Shown in pieces: positions 1 through 7,974 of a stretch of DNA of 35,416 nt. The stretch comes from JAUVIB01 sp964424545 (GTDB lineage Bacteria; Calditrichota; Calditrichia; Calditrichales; Calditrichaceae), in NCBI GenBank assembly GCA_964424545.1, contig CAYRJN010000011.1, forward strand, positions 1 through 35,416. Reading direction: 5' to 3'. The translations under genes were made by a program, and so were the position numbers. Each line of letters opens with the position of its first letter. Position 1 is the first letter of the stretch. Under the pieces are notes generated by a model, which did no database searches, was not told where the DNA came from, and was given only the letters and a program-made list of their open reading frames with translations.

Positions 1-9
1 AAAAGTACG

Positions 10-230
10 GGTAGAATCGTCAACGTGTCATTCCTTCGAAAGAAGGAATCTGAATATAGAACATACCAAGATTTAGATTCCCGTCCCGTCAATACGGGAT
101 CAGGAATGACAAGGAGAAGAAGAATGTTGAAACGGCAATAAAAAAGTCCAACATTGTCATTCTTCGATAAATTGAAGAATCTAAAATACGGCCTATGTGA
201 ACTATATATAATTTCAAAATTGAGAATAAT
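10..230 (+). repeat. Dispersed BIME-like repeat, copy A
   Basis: About 220 bases that recur at 13748-13961 with roughly 85% identity by eye and small indels. The copy is built of three hairpin modules sharing the arms GTCATTC(C/T) and (G/A)GAATCT. The first module is forward (ATTCCTTC-GAAA-GAAGGAAT), the second is reversed (AGATTCCCG to GGAATGAC) and the third is forward (GTCATTCTTC to GAAGAATCT). The alternating orientation resembles REP/BIME elements. No coding capacity is evident. A conserved tail (ACGGCCTATGTGAAC, then ATTTCAAAATTGAGAATAAT) follows the third module in both copies. Confidence 0.8.
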
Positions 231-246
231 ACAAAAATAAATGAAA

Positions 247-269
247 ATGCCCTTAATAGGGTATTTTTT
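247..269 (+). terminator. Possible Rho-independent terminator
   Basis: A stem ATGCCCT / AGGGTAT (one G-T pair) with a TAAT loop is followed by a run of six T on the + strand. The stem is short, and no gene upstream is visible inside the window. It would end a transcript entering from the left edge. Confidence 0.4.
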
Positions 270-469
270 GAAATTTCGATATTAATAGATATTAAATAAA
301 TCGAGAATTTAATAACAAACATTCCGTTTAATTGCGTATGTCGATCGAACTTTATAAATTAATGACTTCGGGCGTTCTTGCACAAGAAAAATAATTATCC
401 GATAAATTTGTATTTTGAGTATTAGATTATTATTATTGCAATAATTTAATCTTAAAAAACGAGGTAAAA

Positions 470-3265
470 ATGAAAAATTTTAAATCAACTGCTATCATTA
501 TTTTTATTATTTTATTTTTCTCCTCCTGCAAAACGGAGAAAAAAATAACTGTTCTAAGCGCCCCTGCGGGCAATCGTTATACGGCTATCGATCGTTCGGG
601 TGAAACCGTATTGCCAAACGGACGCATCATTACGCCGCTTGGCAAAAACATTACAGTCGCGCCGCATCCCTACGGTTTAACTCTAAGCCGTAGCGGCAAT
701 ATTGCCGTGACGGCTAACTCCGGCATTCGTCCGCTTTCTATTTCCATTATTAAGAATTTATTGTCGGATAATCCGCAAGTTATGCAAATCCCCCCTGGCC
801 CCGCTACAGACGAGGGCGTTCTTGCTTCGGTATTTATGGGGCTAGCCGTTAGTCCCGATGGAAAAACGGTCTATGTTTCCGGCGGTCAACAAAACAAAAT
901 CATTCTTTTTGATATTGACAGCGGTAAAAAAAAAGGCATAATCGATTGTGAAACATCCGTCAACGATGAAAAGTATCCGGACGGATATATCGGCGATCTG
1001 ATAATGAATAAAGAAGGTAGCCGTATTTATGCCGTAGACCAGATGAATTTCCGCGTTTTAATCGTCGATACCGGAACAAAAAAAGTTATTCATAATATTC
1101 CGGTAGGTCGCTATCCGTTCGGAATTGTTCTGTCGCCTGATGAATCCAAAGTTTATGTGGCTAACGTCGGCATGTTCGAATATAAATTGATTCCCGGTTT
1201 GGATGAGAAAAATCTAAAAGAGACGGCGCTGAAATTTCCTCCTTTTGCTTTTAATTCCAAAGAGATGCGTAAAGGAATTAAGAACGATACGATGAATGTT
1301 CCGGGGCTTGGCGACCCTAATGTTCCCGAATCGTTTTCCGTATGGACGATCGACCTAAAAGCCGACCGACCCAAAGTAATTGCTAAGATTAAAACCGGTG
1401 CATTGGTCGGCGAAATGGTAGAAGATATTCCCGCCGTAGGCGGTTCAAGTCCCAACTCTCTTGCCGCCACCGATAATTATGTTTTTGTAAGCAACGGCAC
1501 CAATGATAATATTTCGGTAATTGATATAAAGCGCGATACCATTATTACGCACATCTATTTGAAACCTCATAGTGCCGTAAAACACTTTCGCGGCGTTATT
1601 CCTTTTGGTCTAACTGCCTCGCCGGATCAAAAACGGCTATATGTGGCAGAGGCGGGCATTAACGCCGTTGGTATTATTGATATTCCAAGTTTAAAGGTTA
1701 TCGGCCATATTCCGGTGGGTTGGTTCCCTGCAAAATTGCAAGTTACGCCGGACGGAAAGAAATTAATCGTGGCTAATGCCAAGGGCTATGGCAGCGGCCC
1801 TAATGGCGGTAAAACATTTAAAAAAGGACCGGAAGGCAGTTATATCGGCAGTCTAATGAAAGGAACGGTTTCGGTAATTGATATTCCCGATGATTCCCGC
1901 TTGCAAGATTTAACGAAAAAAGTAAATGATAATAATTTTAAGGTGCAATATGCCGATTCCAAAGAGTTTGAAAACCGTAAAAATAATCCTATTCCGTTAT
2001 ATGGGGGAGAAAAAGAATCGCCTATTAAGCATATTGTATTTATTTCCAAAGAAAATCGCACTTTTGATGAAATATTCGGTCAGTTAAAAAATGTAGAAGG
2101 CGATCCCTCTATTGCCCGTTACGGGCGGAATGTTAGTTTTAGCAATAAAAAGCATACACACAGTTTGGAAAATGTGACGGTTATGCCCAACCATTTGCAT
2201 CTTGCGGAAGAATTTGCTCTCGGTGACAATTTTTATGTGGATTCCGATGTATCGGCCGACGGACATCGCTGGTTAGTGAATACTTATCCCAATGAATGGG
2301 TAGAAACAACCACGGTGGCTAGTTACGGCGGCAACCGGCGTTATGACCCGAAATCAAGAGCGCCGGGAAGCCTGGCTATGAACGGAGCGGCCGGCGCCAT
2401 CTATCCCGAAGATTATAATGAAGCGGGGTCCTTGTGGGAACACATGGAACGCAATCGGGTTAGTTTTTACAATTTCGGCTTCGGCATTATGTTTGAGCCG
2501 GCCAGTTATGAACAGGAATATAAATTTACCGGTATACGGCACGTAGCCAATTTCCCCGTTCCCGCGCCTATTTTCAGTAAAACGTCTAAAACTTATCCCA
2601 CATATAACACTTCTATTCCGGATCAATTTCGTATTGATATGTTTATTAAAGAATTTAATGCAAAATGGGTTAACAGCAGTAAAACTATGCCGCAGGTTCT
2701 GACGGTAATCATTCCTAATGATCACGGCGCGGGCGAACGCCCTAAAGAGGGTTATCCTTTTAGAGAAAGTTATATGGCCGATAACGACCTTGCAGTTGGT
2801 CGTATCGTGGAATTTCTTTCCCATACAAAATATTGGAAAAATATGTTGATCGTCATCACCGAAGACGACGCGCAAAACGGCGTTGATCATTTGGACGCTC
2901 ATCGCAGCGTTTTACTCGTAATTTCACCCTATGTTAAAAGACATTACGTTAGCAAAGTTCATTATAGTTTCGGCAGTATTTTTAAAACCTTTTTTAATGT
3001 GCTCGGACTTCCTTATCTCAATCAATATGACGCCGGAGCAACGGATATGGCCGATTTTTTTACGGATAAAGCGAATTTTACGCCTTATAAAGCGCTACCT
3101 GTTGATAAGCGTATTTTTGACGCTCAAAAAGCGTTGGATCCTTTAGACGAAAATTTCAATTGGAAATCATTGGATGAATCGCCGATTATAGACAATCCGG
3201 AAGATATGCTGCGTGAAAGCAAAGAACGGGATGAAGACCGCTTGGAGAACAGAGAAAAGGAATAA
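470..3265 (+). CDS. YncE-type beta-propeller / phosphoesterase lipoprotein
   Basis: A 931-residue exported lipoprotein. The N-terminus is a lipoprotein signal with the lipobox FSSC (Cys20). Residues ~50-480 hold repeated YVTN/YncE propeller blades, for example SPDGKTVYVSGG, SPDESKVYVANVG and TPDGKKLIVANAKG. From ~520 a phosphoesterase domain of the phospholipase C/acid phosphatase superfamily begins with IKHIVFISKENRTFDEIFG. It continues with DSDVSADGHRW and ends with a metal-binding stretch EDDAQNGVDHLDAHR around 798-812. This architecture is known as the bifunctional YncE/alkaline phosphatase-like family; its substrate is not established. The ATG start has a GAGG Shine-Dalgarno (ACGAGGTAAAA). 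It appears monocistronic; the next gene is 213 bases away with no clear terminator between. Confidence 0.88.
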   Translation: MKNFKSTAIIIFIILFFSSCKTEKKITVLSAPAGNRYTAIDRSGETVLPNGRIITPLGKNITVAPHPYGLTLSRSGNIAVTANSGIRPLSISIIKNLLSDNPQVMQIPPGPATDEGVLASVFMGLAVSPDGKTVYVSGGQQNKIILFDIDSGKKKGIIDCETSVNDEKYPDGYIGDLIMNKEGSRIYAVDQMNFRVLIVDTGTKKVIHNIPVGRYPFGIVLSPDESKVYVANVGMFEYKLIPGLDEKNLKETALKFPPFAFNSKEMRKGIKNDTMNVPGLGDPNVPESFSVWTIDLKADRPKVIAKIKTGALVGEMVEDIPAVGGSSPNSLAATDNYVFVSNGTNDNISVIDIKRDTIITHIYLKPHSAVKHFRGVIPFGLTASPDQKRLYVAEAGINAVGIIDIPSLKVIGHIPVGWFPAKLQVTPDGKKLIVANAKGYGSGPNGGKTFKKGPEGSYIGSLMKGTVSVIDIPDDSRLQDLTKKVNDNNFKVQYADSKEFENRKNNPIPLYGGEKESPIKHIVFISKENRTFDEIFGQLKNVEGDPSIARYGRNVSFSNKKHTHSLENVTVMPNHLHLAEEFALGDNFYVDSDVSADGHRWLVNTYPNEWVETTTVASYGGNRRYDPKSRAPGSLAMNGAAGAIYPEDYNEAGSLWEHMERNRVSFYNFGFGIMFEPASYEQEYKFTGIRHVANFPVPAPIFSKTSKTYPTYNTSIPDQFRIDMFIKEFNAKWVNSSKTMPQVLTVIIPNDHGAGERPKEGYPFRESYMADNDLAVGRIVEFLSHTKYWKNMLIVITEDDAQNGVDHLDAHRSVLLVISPYVKRHYVSKVHYSFGSIFKTFFNVLGLPYLNQYDAGATDMADFFTDKANFTPYKALPVDKRIFDAQKALDPLDENFNWKSLDESPIIDNPEDMLRESKERDEDRLENREKE

Positions 3266-3478
3266 CTCCGATTGATTAAAATATCCAAGGATAAACGGTC
3301 TAGCGTTTTGAAAATTTGCCGACTTGTATAATCGATGAAATGCGGCGGCGAAAGCTTAACCGTACATTATGTTTAAAAAAGCGGGCGGTTTGAGATGCGT
3401 TCTGTTTTATGGACTTTTCCCGACAATTCGTGGAAATGGCAATAACGGATTAAAATATTAGCTCTTTACGGATTCAAT

Positions 3479-5785
3479 TTGAATAACGATCCCTTAAAAA
3501 TATTACAGCAACGTTTTAATTTGCCGGCGTTTCGCAAGGGACAGCGAGAAATAATAGATGCTATCCTTGCAGGCGAGGATGTGTTGGGGATTATGCCCAC
3601 AGGCGGGGGTAAATCCATTTGCTATCAAATCCCCGCATTGATTTTCGATAATGTCTCTATCGTTATTTCGCCGCTTATTGCTTTAATGAAAGATCAAGTT
3701 GACGCGTTGCGCGTCCTTAAAATACCGGCCACCTTTATCAACAGCACCTTAAACATCGACGAAGCGCAGCAACGTATTGACGATGTGCGCCGAGGTCACT
3801 ATAAATTACTTTATATTGCTCCGGAACGTTTTTATTCCGCCGCATTTATGAAATTGATCAGCCAAATCAAGGTCTCTTTCGTAGCGATAGACGAAGCGCA
3901 TTGCATTTCACAATGGGGTCACGATTTTCGCCCTTCCTATCTCAAATTAAAAACGATAATCAATTATATCGGCAACCCTCCCGTAGCAGCTTTTACGGCA
4001 ACGGCTACTAAAGAAGTGCGGGAGGATATCCTTAAACAGCTTGATCGACCGAGCGCTAAGATTTTTATCAGCGGTTTTGATCGTCCTAATCTAAAATATT
4101 TTGCAGCCGTCCTTTCCAACGAAGAAAAAAATAAAGAAATGTTGCGTATTTTACCGACCATTAAAGGATCGGGTATTGTCTATGTTTCCACGCAGCGCGC
4201 GGTAGATGATATTAGTGAAATGCTAAATGAGATGGGTATTAAAGCCATCGGCTACCACGGGGGAATGGATAAAGTAAAACGTCATCAGGCTCAGGATAAA
4301 TGGCTGAATAATGATGCGCCGGTTATCGTAGCCACCAACGCTTTCGGTATGGGTATTGATAAGTTTGACGTGCGTTTTGTTCTGCATTATAATATGCCCG
4401 GCTCTCTCGAAGCTTATTATCAGGAGGCAGGGCGCGCCGGTCGGGACGGCAAAATATCCTACTGTATTCTTTTTTACAACTATCAGGACCGCAAACTGCA
4501 AGAATTTTTTATCGAAAACAACTATCCCCCTCAAGCCGTATTGGAAGAGGTATATAACTTTTTATTCGATTTGGAGCGCGAAGATATTTACCTTACATAC
4601 AGGGAAATTGGCGAAGCCTGCAGCGCCAATGAAATGTCCGTAGCTTCCGCCGTTAAACTTTTTGAACAATACGGTATCCTACAACGTATGAATCGGCAAA
4701 CCGTTACTTTCCAGGTCGATTTTAACATAGATGAAAAACGCGCCTTAAAAAAAGTAGCGCGTGCCGACATACAAAAACGTATAGTCAGTTGGCTACTACC
4801 CTATGACGGAGAGCCCGTGCCCTTGGAAAATCTTTTAAATGCGGAAAAAATCACGCACGAACAATTCTCGAACGCCATCCGTGAGATTGAACACAAAGGC
4901 ATTTTAATTTACACGCCGCCTTTTAGGGGCCGCGGTATAAAAATTACCTCCAAGCGCGTTCCGTGGGATAAAATCGGTATTGATTTTAAGATATATGAAG
5001 AACGCATGCAACGGCAATACGAAAAACTCGATCAATTGGAAAAATATATCGAAAAACGCATCTGCCGCAGAAAATATCTGCTGGCTTATTTCGGTGAAAA
5101 ATATCCTAAAAACAACTGCCGCGCCTGCGACGTATGTTTAAACTGGCATCCGCAGGCAACAGAGAACGCCGCTGATCAGTATGGTAATGTTTCCGCTTCC
5201 CAAAAAACAATCCTTGATTGTATTGAAGAGTTTGACGGAACGTACGGCGTAACAACCATTGCCAGTCTGTTAACCGGTTTGGATTATCAACGTTTTAAAA
5301 AGAATGGATTGGATCGCAGCCATTATTTCGGATTATTAAAAGGCATGGATCGTAAAAAAGTAATTGCTATCATCTATCAACTTATTCGTGAAGGACGGGT
5401 AATAAAAAGCGAAGACGAATATCCTATTCTTTCAGTCAATCTGAATTTTCATAAAGAAAAAAGGCAGAAAAATTACAACGATAAAAAAAGAAAAATAATA
5501 AAGTCCGATATTCAAAATAACTATAATGTCGAACTGTTTAACAAACTAAAAAAACGCCGTTTGAAATTAGCCTATGATATGCCGGCATATTTTGTATGCA
5601 GCGATGAGGTATTAAAAAAAATCAGCCGTTATTTGCCTGTATCCCTATCCGAATTATTAATGATTAAAGGATTCGGGCCGAAGAGAGTTGAAAAATACGG
5701 CCCCCATTTTTTGGAAGAGATTAATGATTTTCTTAGAAAAAATCCCCATTTGAAAACAAATGGCACAACGAATCAATATCAATGA
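3479..5785 (+). CDS. recQ: ATP-dependent DNA helicase RecQ
   Basis: A 768-residue superfamily 2 3'-5' DNA helicase used in recombination and replication-fork repair. Visible motifs in order: a Q-like motif FRKGQREII (~18-26), Walker A MPTGGGKS (~39-46), motif II DEAHCISQWGHDFRP (~138-152), motif VI QEAGRAGRDG (~318-327), and the RecQ zinc cluster CRRKYLLAYFG..CRACDVC (Cys ~528, 546, 549, 552). A winged-helix region follows, then an HRDC domain (~685-765, with LPVSLSELLMIKGFGPKRVEKYG). The start is TTG at 3479 with only a weak CGGA upstream; the next in-frame ATG lies inside Walker A, so the TTG is needed. Its stop overlaps the next ATG (ATGA). The C-terminal HTH_40 domain fused to many RecQ proteins of this group is encoded separately downstream. 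Confidence 0.95.
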   Translation: MNNDPLKILQQRFNLPAFRKGQREIIDAILAGEDVLGIMPTGGGKSICYQIPALIFDNVSIVISPLIALMKDQVDALRVLKIPATFINSTLNIDEAQQRIDDVRRGHYKLLYIAPERFYSAAFMKLISQIKVSFVAIDEAHCISQWGHDFRPSYLKLKTIINYIGNPPVAAFTATATKEVREDILKQLDRPSAKIFISGFDRPNLKYFAAVLSNEEKNKEMLRILPTIKGSGIVYVSTQRAVDDISEMLNEMGIKAIGYHGGMDKVKRHQAQDKWLNNDAPVIVATNAFGMGIDKFDVRFVLHYNMPGSLEAYYQEAGRAGRDGKISYCILFYNYQDRKLQEFFIENNYPPQAVLEEVYNFLFDLEREDIYLTYREIGEACSANEMSVASAVKLFEQYGILQRMNRQTVTFQVDFNIDEKRALKKVARADIQKRIVSWLLPYDGEPVPLENLLNAEKITHEQFSNAIREIEHKGILIYTPPFRGRGIKITSKRVPWDKIGIDFKIYEERMQRQYEKLDQLEKYIEKRICRRKYLLAYFGEKYPKNNCRACDVCLNWHPQATENAADQYGNVSASQKTILDCIEEFDGTYGVTTIASLLTGLDYQRFKKNGLDRSHYFGLLKGMDRKKVIAIIYQLIREGRVIKSEDEYPILSVNLNFHKEKRQKNYNDKKRKIIKSDIQNNYNVELFNKLKKRRLKLAYDMPAYFVCSDEVLKKISRYLPVSLSELLMIKGFGPKRVEKYGPHFLEEINDFLRKNPHLKTNGTTNQYQ

Positions 5786-6093
5786 AAAAAGCGACCGATG
5801 AAGAAAAATCGCATATTACAACATATCAAAATTTTGAAGGATGTTTTTCTCTTAGACAGATTTCGGAAATGGACGGCAGTAGATATGAGCAAATCGCCAA
5901 TCATCTCGTAAAATGTATCAATCTTGAATATAATGTGGATATTAACAGAGAAGTTTCTCGTTCAAAACAAAAAACAATTCTTGAGATAACAGATAAGAGC
6001 AAGGGGAAATCATTGAAAACCATAAAAGAAACTTTGCCCGACTCATTTACTTATGAAGAGATCAACCTTATTTTCGCAAAAAAATTGCCTTAG
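5782..6093 (+). CDS. HTH_40-like protein, detached tail of RecQ
   Basis: A 103-residue protein whose body reads like the HTH_40 helix-turn-helix domain usually fused to the C-terminus of RecQ. It has TYQNFEGCFSLRQISEMDG, then IANHLVKCINLEYNVDI, and the characteristic ending KSLKTIKETLPDSFTYEEIN. The ATG lies in an ATGA overlap with the recQ stop, which favours translational coupling; there is no independent ribosome site. The frame is -1 relative to recQ and stays open upstream back to 5737. A single slip in the A6 run at 5737-5742 would therefore fuse the two. It could be a real split gene, a frameshift-expressed extension, or a recQ broken by an indel. The domain call is from memory of the family pattern. 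Confidence 0.7.
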   Translation: MKKATDEEKSHITTYQNFEGCFSLRQISEMDGSRYEQIANHLVKCINLEYNVDINREVSRSKQKTILEITDKSKGKSLKTIKETLPDSFTYEEINLIFAKKLP

Positions 6094-6123
6094 TTTTAGC
6101 GACTTTGAACTGAATTGCTTTTT

Positions 6124-6609
6124 TCAAGCCATTCCGAATTTTTTAAACATTTTACGGGCATCGCCAATAAACGGCAATAGTTGTTTTTCAGGGATACGAA
6201 CCACTTCTATGCCGTGACTTTCCGCTTCTTCGCTTAAAAAATCCACCCTCTCTTTGGACGGTATATATAGCGTTTCGGGATATTGATTATAGTGAGAATA
6301 TCCGTCTTTCAAAAAACGAACAGACGCTAACTGAGACGGCTCGGCGTCTTCCACGCGAACAAACATAGTAGCCATAATAAAGCAACTTGAGGCATCCAAT
6401 AGCGCAAACACATTAAAATTGCCGTCTTGTTCGGTTACAATAGGCGATTTACTCAATCTAAATACGATCCATGCTTGATTAATTTGAAATTGATTCGGTC
6501 GAAGCATTGAATTATTATCCTTTACAAAATAGAACGGTTTATAAAAAGTCCGATATAATTCGGTTTTTCGTTCGGATAACGATGCGTAACAATAGTCTTC
6601 TAAATACAA
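6124..6609 (-). CDS. Conserved-looking protein of unknown function
   Basis: I do not recognise this family with certainty. It encodes 161 residues from a TTG at 6609, or 127 from the ATG at 6507 (Met35), which has an AAGGA ten bases upstream. A promoter at 6618-6646 would start the mRNA at about 6611, making the TTG start leaderless, so the ATG may be the true start. The protein is soluble with no signal peptide. The middle looks like a mixed alpha/beta fold (NVFALLDASSCFIMATMFV). The end, LYIPSKERVDFLSEEAESHG followed by IEVVRIPEKQLLPFIGDARK, resembles DUF6930-type C-termini. It converges on the HTH_40 gene, with 30 bases between. Confidence 0.65.
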   Translation of the reverse strand: MYLEDYCYASLSERKTELYRTFYKPFYFVKDNNSMLRPNQFQINQAWIVFRLSKSPIVTEQDGNFNVFALLDASSCFIMATMFVRVEDAEPSQLASVRFLKDGYSHYNQYPETLYIPSKERVDFLSEEAESHGIEVVRIPEKQLLPFIGDARKMFKKFGMA

Positions 6610-6617
6610 GAAATGGC

Positions 6618-6646
6618 ATTATAACATATTTCAAATATATTTGCAA
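6618..6646 (-). promoter_or_regulatory. Sigma70-like promoter for the 161-aa gene
   Basis: On the minus strand TTGCAA (6646-6641), a 17-base spacer and a perfect TATAAT (6623-6618). The predicted start of transcription is near 6611, only about two bases before the TTG codon at 6609. It is the cleanest promoter-like match I noticed in the window. Confidence 0.5.
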
Positions 6647-6791
6647 AAATTTTTGATTTCTTTTTCCCGCTCGCCTTTCCCCGACTTATGTAAACCAAAT
6701 CGCACCGCTCATGGGAATTTTTTATCATTAACAAAATTTATTCACATGGTTTAAATAAAGCCAAAAGCGACAAGTTTTTTTATTTACACCA

Positions 6792-6807
6792 TTATGAAAT
6801 CATAAAT
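6792..6807. promoter_or_regulatory. Candidate TetR operator upstream of tetR
   Basis: A palindrome TTATGA-AA-TCATAA lies 78-91 bases before the tetR ATG. The 15-base string TATGAAATCATAAAT here recurs with one change (TATGAAACCATAAAT) at 9511-9525, ahead of the membrane-fusion protein gene of the same efflux system. That placement fits autoregulation plus control of the pump by the adjacent TetR protein. AT-rich DNA makes chance similarity possible. Confidence 0.35.
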
Positions 6808-6882
6808 TCTCTTATTTATTTGCTATATCAAGTTTTATTTTTTAAATTTTCGAACATTTTAACAAAAATATCGAAAATACAA

Positions 6883-7485
6883 ATGAAAAAATTTGACGAA
6901 AAGAAGGAACGTATTAAGGACGCCGGCCGCAAAATGTTTGCCGCATACGGCTATCATAAAACGACGCTTGACGATATTGCCGGCTTGATGAAGCTCAAAA
7001 AGAATTCACTTTATTACTATTTTCCCAATAAAGAAAGTTTATTTCTTGAACTGATTGAGGATGAGGTTGCGGTTTTTTTAGAAAAACAAAAAAAGATATT
7101 GGATAAAAATATCGCGGTCAGCAAGAAAATTATTCAGGTTTTAAATGAGCTGATTCATTTTGTACAGCAACGTGCCGTAAAATACTCCATCCGCATAGAA
7201 TCTTATTTGGAGATGACTAAGGTATTACGAGAACATTATCCGGATTTTCAAAAAAATCAATGCAAATTAATCGAATCTTTATTAAACGAGGGTATGGCTT
7301 GCGGTGAATTAATAAGGCATAACGCCAAACAGCTTTCTCGGGATATTGATCTTTTGATAACGGCGGTATTTAATAATTATTACCGTCTTTCCGAAGCGGA
7401 ATTTATCTATGAAGTTGATTTCGATTCAATTTCAAAAACGGTTAAACGTCTGATATCCTATATTTTTGATGGAATTAAAAAATAA
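6883..7485 (+). CDS. TetR/AcrR family transcriptional regulator
   Basis: A 200-residue one-component repressor-type protein. The N-terminal DNA-binding domain is typical: RIKDAGRKMFAAYGYHKTTL, then DDIAGLMKLKKNSLYYYFPN and KESLFLELIEDE. The C-terminal two-thirds are helical and should form the ligand-binding and dimer region. I start at ATG 6883 (MKKFDEKKERI), because the longer open frame from TTG 6820 adds an unfamiliar leader; no clear ribosome site is seen at either. The genes downstream on the same strand form an RND efflux pump, so it most likely controls that pump. The ligand cannot be told. Confidence 0.9.
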   Translation: MKKFDEKKERIKDAGRKMFAAYGYHKTTLDDIAGLMKLKKNSLYYYFPNKESLFLELIEDEVAVFLEKQKKILDKNIAVSKKIIQVLNELIHFVQQRAVKYSIRIESYLEMTKVLREHYPDFQKNQCKLIESLLNEGMACGELIRHNAKQLSRDIDLLITAVFNNYYRLSEAEFIYEVDFDSISKTVKRLISYIFDGIKK

Positions 7486-7974
7486 ATACTATGACGTTGC
7501 TGACCATATTATAGCGACAAGGAATTATTAAGCGTAAAAAAAATTCCCCCGAATATAATAGCGGTATTATTTATTACCCGCTTGTGAAGGATCATCGAAA
7601 TGACAAAAAAATTGCTTTTATTAGACGCTTTGCCAAGCTATATTATTTTTTGATATCCCTATATAGCAAGAACATAGTGTTACAAATTGATTAATGAGAA
7701 TAATAGTGAACATCATGGAGGCGCCATTGTCCGATTTAATGGGACAATCTGAATGCAGCAAATGGAAAAATTTAAATACCCGATAGGAACGTTCGGAATG
7801 ACAGGATTGGAGAGACTATTTGTCATTCCATAGAAAGCGGGAATTAAAAATTGCGCGTATGCAAAAATATTCCGAAAATAATATTGAAAATATTCCAAAT
7901 AGGTTGGTTTTTGAAATTTCTATACAATAAAATAATAGAAAATATATTAAATGATACAACAGTAAGGTAATGCT
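7486..7974. other. Intergenic region with degraded repeat fragments
   Basis: This 489-base gap holds no credible gene. It contains the partial repeat copy at 7776-7850. A stray module end (CATCGAAATGAC) lies near 7594. The AT-rich stretch GGTTTTTGAAATTTC at 7910-7920 resembles TATTTTTTGAAATTTC at 263-278 near copy A. The last 50 bases carry an AAGGT ribosome site for the gene at 7975. The palindrome found ahead of tetR is not present here. Confidence 0.5.
7776..7850 (+). repeat. Partial BIME-like repeat, copy C
   Basis: Diverged fragment of the repeat at 10-230 and 13748-13961. It keeps the reversed second module (CCCGATAGGAACGTTCGG then AATGAC) and the forward third module (TTGTCATTCC to GCGGGAATT). 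The first module is missing. Same orientation as the other two copies. Confidence 0.6.

Noticed and set aside
89..322. A 77-codon minus-strand frame near the left edge
   Set aside because: It overlaps the dispersed repeat and the AT-rich DNA after it, and its product is low-complexity hydrophobic sequence.
2354..2902. A 182-codon open frame on the minus strand
   Set aside because: It lies wholly inside the phosphoesterase domain of the lipoprotein gene, whose frame carries recognisable motifs throughout. The antisense product has no recognisable fold.
5761..5776. TGGCAC as part of a sigma-54 promoter
   Set aside because: It is inside recQ and lacks the TTGC element at the required spacing.
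5785..5791. AAAAAAG as a classical bacterial slippery site for a RecQ fusion
   Set aside because: It lies after the recQ stop codon (TGA at 5783-5785), so a ribosome reading recQ never reaches it in frame.
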